64,000 bases of DNA from Mixophyes australis (lineage: Eukaryota > Chordata > Amphibia > Anura > Limnodynastidae). Under the pieces are notes generated by a model. The model was not told where the DNA came from. It worked only from the letters and a program-made list of their open reading frames with translations, and searched no databases. This document shows positions 55,932-64,000 of the stretch, in pieces; position 1 is the first letter of the stretch, and every line of letters begins with the position of its first letter. Where the stretch lies: positions 132,333,199 through 132,397,198 of the forward strand of contig JAVHZZ010000005.1 of assembly GCA_036250195.1 (NCBI GenBank), written 5' to 3'. The position numbers and the translations under genes were made by a program.

Positions 55932-56463
55932 CCAACCAGATTATTCTAGTAACCTGAACCTAGTTTACCAAAGTACAAAGGTACGCTATAACACCCCTCT
56001 ACTAAATCAGTAAATAAATTGCATGGTGGGAAGACACAAGAGAAAAAGAAACCAAAACAACACTGCAATTACAAGACACTGGTCTTTTAACATATACAAT
56101 CCCAAAGGAAAAAACTTTGAACATGAAATGGCCCTTTTCCTTCTGTTCTGATTGCCCAAATATCTGAAACAGCACACTGTTTGAACATTCTCGCCGCTCA
56201 CAAGCAGCGCTTTCATTTTGGTCTTTTGAATGGCGGTTTTCCGGCGGCTTTATAAACCCCCTAATAGTAAATCCGGCTGTTTGTATGTTGAACATTGTTG
56301 AAACCGTCATGGCGATGTATACAGAGGCGGGTTTGGAAACATCATTTATGGCCGTTTGGACGGCGGGTTTAGCCTTAGTAAATCCGGCGATGGCTAAACC
56401 GCCGCCAAATCCGCCGAAAGTCGGCGGGTTTACAAACACGCCTGATAGTAAATCTAGCCCTAT

Positions 56464-56693
56464 GTGTTGCAACTACCATTAATGTGTACTATTTTATAAG
56501 TATGCGTGTTTGTGCGAATGTATGGTAAAAGACCAAATACTGTTGCTGCCACGTGTAGTAGCTGCGTACGCCCTTTAACGCCGTAGCGTGCCCTTGTACG
56601 CCGTAGCGTACCGTACGCATCTTTTCAGACAAACACAACCAAGTTTGCTCGATTTTAATTGAAATGACTTTATCCAATTTGCTGACTTCGACA
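56464..56693 (-). repeat. Retroviral 3' LTR, proximal part (U3 start)
   Basis: On the minus strand the LTR starts TGTCGAAGTCAGC at 56693, just after a purine-rich tract (atcaaagggtggagc). Short repeats of tacgccgtagcgt lie near 56570-56615. It continues at 52749 after the Harbinger insertion. Confidence 0.82.
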
Positions 56694-56730
56694 GCTCCAC
56701 CCTTTGATAGTGTAACAAACTATCACCCAA

Positions 56731-58350
56731 TCAGACCATGATCTCGGTATCTGGTACCACCCTTTCAGTCTCTTTCTCAGTGTTACTCCTATGAGACCTT
56801 TTTCCACACTTCAACACAGTAGGAACACATTTGACAACTAAACCAATTGCTAAGATGACACCCAGTATAAGGAGAAGGAGCTTACCTACACTAGCAACCA
56901 TTTCTTGTACCCACTTCACCAGAATGGAGAACCATTTCACAGGGTTCAACCACGAGAACCAACCCGCCACCTTTTCCCCGACCTCATATAACGAAGAAGT
57001 ATGGCTCTTTCGAAATTCCCATTTCAGCTGCAAAATTTCATCCATCTTCCGGTCTATAACCTCTTTAGGGTCATCCGTATTATTAGTGATGTACGTGCAA
57101 CATTTGACACCGAACTGGGTGGCCAGTGTCACACAGTACCCACCAGTAATAGAGGTGAGATAATTTAGTACCAGTCTATGTTGCACCAACTCCTTCTTGT
57201 ACGCTTGTAGCTCCCTTTCAGTATACCTGAAAGTGTCATCATACATCTCGGTGATATTATCTATTAATTTAGCTAGGTCTTGGATATATTTAAAGTTTAA
57301 TGTTCCCCGAGCGGTCCTGGTGAGATCTAGAGCAACCATAACTTGAAAACCAGCAGTTTCACTAATCAATTTTGTAGCTATGGGTTCCTCACCAGGAATC
57401 ATATTTCTCTTGCCACGGTGTTCATTCTGTGTGTGTATGTATGGTGGTGATGTAGTCTTGTGAATACCAACCATTTCTACATGAGTAATAGTCATAATTT
57501 CAGGAGCCAGTTTAGCTAAGAAACACAAGCCCTTGGAACTCGGAGTCACCCAGGAATAAGCTTTCCTTCCACAAACAAAATACACATCATCAGGGAGAAC
57601 ATAAGGAACAGTATGCCCATTAATTATATCACATAGAGTTTTGATAAAACTACCCATGCCTAGTGTCTCCATTTGCTCTAGACACGTGTCGGCATGGATG
57701 ACATTTTTACAATTATCTGTAGAGACTTTTCCACTGGATACCTTCTTATGTTTGGTTATACGCTCTAATTTGTGACTTCCATCAACATTCCTGCCTATTG
57801 GTGACCTTGTGAGTCTCCCTCTAAAATGAGTGTGGGGAGCCATTGTCTGATCTGATGGGTCAGCCTCCCAATTCTCCAGGCGCTTTGCATGAGATATATT
57901 TAGGCACAGCAAAGATCTGCCTAGGAAGTATTGTCGAAGCGTCAGACTAGGGGACCTAGTGTTATTGTACCTCCCGTCTATGGGCCTCCCACCCCTCTAT
58001 TCGAGTACTTCGGATATGTTTAGAGGGAATGGCACTAGTCCTATATTATGCTGCCCTTGCGGCACATGAGAGCACACCCAACACTCGGTTTGGTTTAGCA
58101 CCTTACCCACCAGGGAGTGATAATCCTCCAAAGGATGCCCGCCTATATTCAGAGTACTGGGGGACTGGCATCGTTGGACGCATCTCTCTTCAACTAGGGA
58201 GTCGCAGAACTTGCAGATACAATACTCATCAGACAATAGCCCCTCACACTGCCTCCGAGTTCCTGAGCTAGCAGACCTTTTCATAACCCCTGGACCAAGC
58301 TTGATAATGGGCTGCTCTGAGTATTCTAATAACTTTTCCTCTGCCTCCAT
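56731..58350 (-). pseudogene. Endogenous retrovirus env, interrupted
   Basis: The N-terminal surface-protein part (58350-57997) has a CWVC motif typical of class I surface proteins. The frame stops at 57997 and resumes as the 393-residue ORF 57912-56731. There, a basic cleavage site (RGKR) near residue 170 separates surface and transmembrane subunits. A heptad-like segment, a GVKCC motif, a hydrophobic anchor (LLLLILGVILAIGLVVKC) and a short cytoplasmic tail follow. The nearest upstream cysteine is ten residues from the CC pair rather than the usual six. It would mediate entry in a virus; this copy is broken between its two halves. Confidence 0.83.
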
Positions 58351-58533
58351 CTAATCCGTATCACTACCAGAACTCTCCTCAGTCCTCCATCCTCCTTCAC
58401 AAAAATAGAATGTCCTATAAAGAGTAAAAACAAGGAAAATCCTGGAACAAAAGAAAAACAAAAACCGCCATTCCATCGCTGGAAAGATAGTTCTGGGGCA
58501 ACGTCTCTGGTTCAGGTGTCTCGACTGCAGGCT

Positions 58534-61259
58534 TTAGGTCTCCCGGAACAGACTCACAAGTGACAGATCTATGTCGTCGGTATCAGTTTTATCTTGCACT
58601 TTCTCCGGATTATGGACTCTCCTGCAGTGGGTGGAATGGACCCAAGTGTCTCTCTTTGCAACCTTCAGTGATGTAGTACTGGTCAGCAGCACTTGGTACG
58701 GGCCTTCCCAACGGTCTGTTAAACAACCTGAACGTAAGAAATTGCGGATCATAACATATTCTCCAGGTTCAACATCATGACAGTTAGTTTCTGGCATACC
58801 AGGTGACAGCATTTTTAGTTTTTGTTGTTGTTGCTTTAGCTGTCTATTCATTCTTATAAGATATTGTACAGTCACTTCATTATTACACTTCAAGTCATCT
58901 GGTGGACTCACGATCAAATGAGGTTGTCGTCCGAACAGTATCTCAAAGGGGGACAGATTAAGAGGAGGTCTAGGAGTGGTCCAAATGCTATGGAGGACTA
59001 ATGGCAAAGCCTCTGGCCATGCCAACCCAGTTTCAGCCATTACCTTACCAAGCTTGTTCTTTATAGTACCATTTACTCTCTCCACCTTACCACTGGCTTG
59101 TGGTCGGTACGGGGTGTGAAGTCTGCTACCGATTCCCATGAGTTTACACATATTTTGGAAGATATCACCAGTAAAGTGGGTACCCCTATCACTTTCAATG
59201 ATTCTAGGGATACCAAACCTACATACAAAGTCTTGTACAATTTTCTTTGCAGTGAACACAGCAGTATTAGTGGCTGCTGGATATGCTTCTACCCAACCGG
59301 AAAACACATCAATGCAAACTAACACATACTTTAAATTCCTGCACGGTGGTAATTGGATATAGTCAATTTGTATTACCTGAAAAGGTCCGTCTGTAGGAGG
59401 GATGTGGGATGGCTCAGTTGGAATAGTTTTCCTGACATTTTTCCTCAAGCAAGTAAGACATGACATTGCCTTCTTACCAGCCTGAGAGGAAAATCCGGGA
59501 GCACACCAGTATGCTCTCACCAGTTTGCACATACCTTCTTTACCCAGGTGAGTCAGGCCGTGTGCTGCTTCAGCCAGGCTTGGATAGTACGTTCGGGGAG
59601 CTACAGGCTTACCTTGTCCATCCCTCCAGAGTCCTGAGGACTCTTGATCACATCCCTTCGCCTTCAGACCGCCTCTTCCTGCAGGGAACACAAATCTTGC
59701 CTTTTTAATTATTTTCTGCATGTCTAATGTCTGAAAAACCATCATAGTCTCGGTCGATACAGTCACAGTTTGCCCTGCTGCCCATTTAGCAGCTTTGTCT
59801 GCCCTGTTGTTGCCCAATGACACTGGGTCTTCTTCAAAGGTATGGGCTTTGCACTTTATGACGCTACTGTTTTTGGTAACTGTATCGCTGTCAGAAGTCC
59901 TTTTATGTGTTGTGAGTGTGCCACTGGCGTACCTGCTGCTGTCGTAAAGTTTCTAAGACGCCAAAGGGCCCCAAAATCGTGCACTACCCCTAGAGTCAGT
60001 ATATATATTGGCTGATTTACCCTCTGCTAATTCACACTCTCTCTTTAGTGCTACTAGTTCCGCCACCTGGGCTGAGTGAGGTGGGCCAAGGGGTTCAGCT
60101 TCTACCACATCCTGCTCGTCTACCACAGCGTAACCAGTACATAGCTCTCCCGTCTCTGTCTGTCTATGACAACTCTCACTCTCAACTCGCTCTCCCCCTT
60201 GCCTCATCTGGCTCCCCCTGTGCCTGTTCTGTTTTCCCTCCCTTAGGATATAAGCTCACTTGAGCAGAGCCATCTTCCCTTATGTCTCCCTACCTGTTCT
60301 TCTGCTCCGTTTTTTGCATCAGCCAGCCTGGAGTTTCTGAAGTATTGGTATTTTTGTTTATTGTTTTGTACTGTTTCACCCTGTATAGTCTACTGTTTGT
60401 ACTGTGTACGGCGCCGCGGAAACCTTGTGGCGCCTAACAAATAAAGGATAATAATAATAATAATAACTTCCGTCTGTATAAAACGTAAAATCTACATTTT
60501 CTAAGGGGGTGTCACGTATGTCGGGCCTTGCAGTAAAGGTCTGATTCAGGTGTTCCATACAATCATGCGTGTCAGTATACTTGCCTAACTCATCATCAAC
60601 CAGGGTCTCCTCACCTCCCACCCTTTGTGTCTCTCGAGACACATATGTAGCTGGATTTAAGGTGCTACATCGTTTGATGGTGATGTTTGAGGGTGCCATC
60701 AGGGCTAGTTCCCACTTTGTGAATCTAGCTGAAGAAACATGTCTGGTTTGGACTGAGTTTAACAGAGCTGATACAGCATGGGGTGTATAGACAGTGGAAT
60801 TATGTCCTAATACTACGTCTCCGCTCTTACTTACCAGAAGAGCAGTTGCTGCTACACTTCTGAGACATGTTGGGAGTGATCTTGCCACATTGTCTAATTG
60901 TGCAGTATAGTATGCTACTGGTCTGCTAGCGTCACCATGTTTCTGTGCGAGGACACCTGCTGCACAACCATCAGCTTCTGTACAGTATAGCTCAAAATGC
61001 TTTTCATAATCAGGTATTCCCAATGCAGGTGCTCTAGTCAGACTATCTTTAAGATTAAAGAAAGCTTGCTCTGACTCTTCTGTGTGTACAACACGTTCTG
61101 GTTTTGACGAAGAGACTAGCTCCTGCAATGGTAATGCCAGAATAGAAAAACCTGGGATCCAGGATCTACAGTATCCACACATCCCCAGGAAAGAACGAAT
61201 CTGCTTCTGGCTCTGCGGCAGAGTCATGTGTTGTATGGCCTCAATCCTGTCGGTTGTCA
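58534..61259 (-). pseudogene. Endogenous retrovirus pol: RT thumb, RNase H, integrase; protease and RT palm missing
   Basis: The RT connection region is in 61293-60376 (SFLGMCGYCRSWIPGF, YCTEADGCAAGVLAQKHGDA). The RNase H opens with FYTDGS and is interrupted by a SINE; it continues in 60207-59953 (ELCTGYAVVDEQDVVEAEPL) and finishes with NNRADKAAKWAA at 59823. The integrase (59823-58534) has the HHCC region (LTHLGKEGMCKLVRAYW, CLTCLRKN) and a DDE core (IQIDYIQLPP, ESDRGTHFTG, ASGKVERVNG). No protease and no Y-x-D-D box are found; the frame begins at the palindrome at 61191-61330. Confidence 0.88.
60175..60468 (+). mobile_element. SINE inserted in the retroviral RNase H
   Basis: The body ends cttgtggcgcctaacaaata and aaggataataataataataa, a 3' tail repeat typical of L2-type SINEs. 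taggatataagctcacttga and agcagagccatcttccct precede it. A four-base aact flanks both sides (60171-60174 and 60465-60468). The retroviral frame resumes across it. Confidence 0.78.
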
Positions 61260-61330
61260 CCTGACAACCGACAGGATTGAGGCCATACAACACATAACTC
61301 TGCCGCAGAGCCAGAAGCAGATTCGTTCTT
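61191..61330. repeat. Near-perfect 140-bp palindrome at the pol/gag junction
   Basis: The arms at 61191-61259 and 61262-61330 are 69 bases each with one mismatch (gagtcatgtg against gagttatgtg), around a two-base centre. One arm is pol sequence, the other the same sequence inverted. It replaces the protease and most of RT. Confidence 0.95.
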
Positions 61331-61332
61331 TC

Positions 61333-62927
61333 TTAATTTATCCTTTGCCACCTTGTCATCTTTTTGTGAAAGATGAAGCAACAACAATTTAGTATCATGT
61401 AAACATGACATAAAAGAATCAGAGGATATCTATGTGTTCCACCTCTAGGGTTGTATCGGTCTTTTTTACAATCCCTCCTAACGTGTCCTTCTTCATTACA
61501 ATTGAAACATCTGATCACTCTATGTTTCTTATTATGTGGGTTGTATGCTGGTGGTCGAGTATGCATCCCCTCTAAAGCCTGTATACTCACCGTCATTAAC
61601 CTATCACTTTTCTCCTCCTTCTTTCTAAAAAGGTTTTTGTCATGCTCCACAGCAGACTCCCTAAGAGAATCTACTGTGATGCCTCTCCAATTAGGTAATG
61701 TGGTTTGTACTCTGGTTTTTAAATTTTCTCTAAGGCCATCCATTAATACTCCTACAGCTACTTCCCTATGATGTGGGTCCTCCCCTATGTTTGATATCCC
61801 AGTAAACCGTGTTATCGTTGCTATAGCTCTAATGAAGTAATCTGCTGCTGTCTCACTATCTTTCTGCTTGATGGTGAAAATTTTACTCCAATTCGTCACT
61901 ACCGGAAAATAGATGGCTAAATGTTTAACAATTTGTTCTAATTTTTCTTGGTTAATCTCATCAGTCAAGGTGTCATCTTCATCCAACACACAGTCTTTAA
62001 TACATTTTTGTATGTCAGTATGGGGAGGAAGACACGCCCTCAACACTACACGCCAATCCTTATCGGTTGGTTCGTGTGCATTTCCTAAGTCTTTAACAAA
62101 TTTCTGACACTTTGCCAACTCTTTTCTGGGATCTGGGAATTCAGTCATAATGGAACGTAATTCTGATCTAGTCCAGGGACAATGCATTGTAACATTTCTT
62201 AAAGGAACTACACCATCCTTATCCGGTTTCCCATTGGGAACTGATATTGTGTGGACTTGGTACGCACCCACTGGTTCACTGTTTTCAGAAGTCACTACCG
62301 GATCTGCTGGTTCAAGATTTAGAACGCTATCACTCCTAGTGATCACACTACTTTCACCTATCTCAGCCATTGCTCCTTTCCCATACTTACGCTGAACCTC
62401 TAGCATATTAACAGCATGAGCAATGGCCGAAATCACAGTGGGTTCATCTTCATCTTCTGATACACTTGTTTTAAACTGGCTTAAAACAGGATATAATTTA
62501 GCAATTTCTCTATTTTCGTTTTTAATAACGGCTGTACCTACCCCTCCCGTCACATAAGGTGGGGGGGTGCGCTTGCGCTGAGTACGCCACGCTTCTCAAC
62601 GGGTACTTCCGCCCTGCGCGTGCTTTTCGCCACGTCTACTTCCGCTGTGTATTCGCTGCTCTGCCACGTGTTACCTTCCATTTGCCACAATTTTAAACAA
62701 TCATTATGTCTATTTCTCTTTTTCGTTTACTTAATCAACCATACTTTATCTTTTACAGTATTTAGTACCTCTGCATTAAAACTTCCTATTGTTGGGAAAG
62801 GCCTATCACAATCTTTGGTCATCTTGACCCACGTGTCGCAATACGCAGTTGCGTATGCACCATATTTCTTACACATGAGAAATCTCGCTGAACCAATAGG
62901 CCCTTCCTTAGGCAGTACACTGGCCAT
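61333..62927 (-). pseudogene. Endogenous retrovirus gag, interrupted
   Basis: The matrix start is probably the ATG at 62927 (MASVLPKEGPIGSARFLMCK), which stops at 62727. The main ORF (62553-61333, 406 residues) has a capsid with CPWTRSELRSIMTEFPDPRK and DSETAADYFIRAIATITRF and a single CCHC zinc knuckle, CFNCNEEGHVRRDC. After the knuckle it runs into sequence close to the palindrome and ends without a protease. Between 62727 and 62553 no frame joins the two parts cleanly. Confidence 0.85.
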
Positions 62928-63884
62928 CTCTAGCGTATGCTTAGCACCAATGTTGAATCAACACCAATCTATGCAGACCACTTTCAACAATTTGCTACAA
63001 ACACTCTATTGCTAGAGATCTCTTACTGGCCGTGGACGTATTTGCTCAAGCCGCGTCCACTCGCTTCCTCTTGTACTAAACAAGGACCCCTAACACAGAC
63101 AATATCACTGTGGGACCCAAGGGCTATCAGCTCCTCGATACCCTGGCTAAACAACAAAAATCTGTTGAGTTTATTATAACTGGGAGAACAAAGTCGATAC
63201 AATCAACCAGCCTTTCCAATATAATTCCTCCTAGCTACTTCACCAATTCGCACTAACGATTAGATTGCACTGCCTACTAATACTAATTATTAGCAAACCT
63301 TGCGATCTATTGGTAGCGCTTTGCGAAAACCCGGTTTTCGCCTTCGGTATACCTGCCCTGTATACTGGCCTTCAGTTGGGCAACCTGCCTCGTCAGACAG
63401 AAACTGAGCACAATGAATAATAAACAGTGTATCTACGTTACAAAATCACACACTATACACCTTTTCTGCGCAGAAAATCAAAAGTTCCCAACAACAGTAA
63501 TAATGTCTCAGAGGCTTTCACAAGTAATTATACTATGCACATATAATAACTATCAAGACGATTGTTTAACCACGTGGCAAATCTACCGGAAGTTGGCGTA
63601 CGCACAGCAGGAAATACACATACGCTGAGCAATGCAATACAGTTAAAACGCACAATGACAGTAAAAAGAAACAGTTTTCTCTTTTGTCCTTAGGTTCTAG
63701 TTAGCGTGCCCTAGACAATGCAAAACGGACATTCGGTTTCACAACACAGAGTAAAATTCAGGTTTTGAACACATTGCGTTGTTACCCGTTTATGACGCGT
63801 CTCCACCCTTTGTTGAGGAACCGAAATCCGTTGGTCTTGCGTATCATCAGCAACGAAACCTCCAAAGCTCACGAGCCCCCAAAT
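62928..63884 (-). other. Retroviral 5' leader with primer-binding site
   Basis: The primer-binding site TGGGGGCTCGT starts at about 63882 on the minus strand, three bases inside the LTR end. The leader of about 950 bases should hold the packaging signal and splice donor; I cannot place either with confidence. No ORF of note. Confidence 0.75.
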
Positions 63885-64000
63885 TGTTAAGTGCGTATTG
63901 TCGCTAACCAATAATGATTGTCAAACCTCGATTTGTGTTTCCAACGCACAAAGATTTATTCGCAAAAAGTAGTATAATATGTTCAAGCGAAGTGATAATA
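63885..64000 (-). repeat. Retroviral 5' LTR, partial
   Basis: On the minus strand the LTR ends GCACTTAACA at 63885. A polyadenylation signal AATAAA lies at 63960-63955. It matches 52143-52260 with three substitutions and runs off the window. Confidence 0.92.

Larger units (their letters stand above)
52753..56460. mobile_element. PIF/Harbinger transposon (3708 bp) inserted in the retroviral 3' LTR
   Basis: Perfect termini: GGGCTAGATTTACTATCAGG at 52753, then CGTG; the reverse complement ends at 56460. tat flanks both sides (52750-52752 and 56461-56463). Subterminal aaaccgcc/ggcggttt motifs repeat on both ends. It carries an intact Myb-like gene (+) and only the C-terminal end of the transposase (-), so it is probably non-autonomous for cleavage. 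Confidence 0.93.
52143..64000 (-). mobile_element. Gamma-like (class I) endogenous retrovirus, defective, 5' LTR runs off the window
   Basis: Minus-strand order: 5' LTR (64000-63885), primer-binding site, leader, gag, truncated pol, env, polypurine tract, 3' LTR (56693-52143). The primer-binding site begins TGGGGGCTCGT, matching the tRNA-Pro site used by gammaretroviruses. The integrase and the CWxC motif in the surface protein also fit class I. Breaks: a palindrome that removes protease and the RT active site, a SINE, a frame break in env, and a Harbinger transposon in the 3' LTR. It cannot make a complete virus. Over 116 bases the two LTR ends differ at three positions. Confidence 0.9.

Noticed and set aside
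56002..56472. 156-residue ORF beside the Harbinger terminus
   Set aside because: Runs through subterminal inverted repeats (ggcggttt motifs) and has no domain.

Overview
The window is repeat-dominated vertebrate DNA with no host gene I can recognise. Nearly every coding stretch belongs to a mobile element, and the mixture (hAT, PIF/Harbinger, Ngaro-type tyrosine-recombinase retrotransposons, chromodomain Ty3/gypsy elements, tRNA-derived SINEs, a gamma-like endogenous retrovirus) fits a large amphibian genome, probably a frog. The taxon is inferred from element content, not from a marker gene. Genes have introns and poly-pyrimidine/AG acceptors; there are no bacterial operons, CRISPR arrays or origins.

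Layout. 1-5169: 3' part of a hAT transposon with an uninterrupted 999-residue transposase ORF, a 100-bp tandem array against its start codon, and a 3' terminal repeat. 6986-7418: a hAT-type MITE with a hairpin. 8601-13879 (-): a decayed Ty3/gypsy element with one long LTR carrying its own tandem array. 14420-22112: pieces of a PIF/Harbinger element, a transposase end exon (+) facing a three-exon Myb-like gene (-), with a hAT MITE and a 974-bp insertion in it. 22113-28970 (-): Ngaro-1, with gag, RT/RNase H, tyrosine recombinase and an SGNH hydrolase, inserted into that Harbinger-linked sequence. 28971-32380: duplicated flank, a hAT MITE, a second Myb-like gene (+) and a SINE. 32381-38372 (+): a second gypsy element with target duplication ATCTG, whose 3' LTR has received a 503-bp copy of the element's own 5' flank and 5' LTR start. 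40115-41619: two MITEs with target duplications. 41946-48878 (-): Ngaro-2, decayed in coding capacity but with a readable A1-ORFs-B1-A2-B2 repeat layout. 49399-51469: a broken copy of the second Myb-like gene plus a SINE. 52143-64000 (-): an endogenous retrovirus whose 3' LTR is split by a 3.7-kb Harbinger element (52753-56460) and whose pol is cut by a 140-bp palindrome; its 5' LTR runs off the window.

How the parts relate. Harbinger elements normally need two proteins, a DDE nuclease and a Myb-like DNA-binding partner. Here the Myb-like genes are well kept while only C-terminal scraps of nuclease remain, so these copies look dependent on nuclease supplied elsewhere. The MITEs at 40115 and 54390 share the TIR start of the 52753-56460 element. 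The two Ngaro copies are clearly different families, yet share terminal sequence at the B repeat. Nesting order can be read: Ngaro-1 is younger than the Harbinger-linked repeat it splits, the Harbinger at 52753 is younger than the retrovirus, and a SINE is younger than the retroviral pol.
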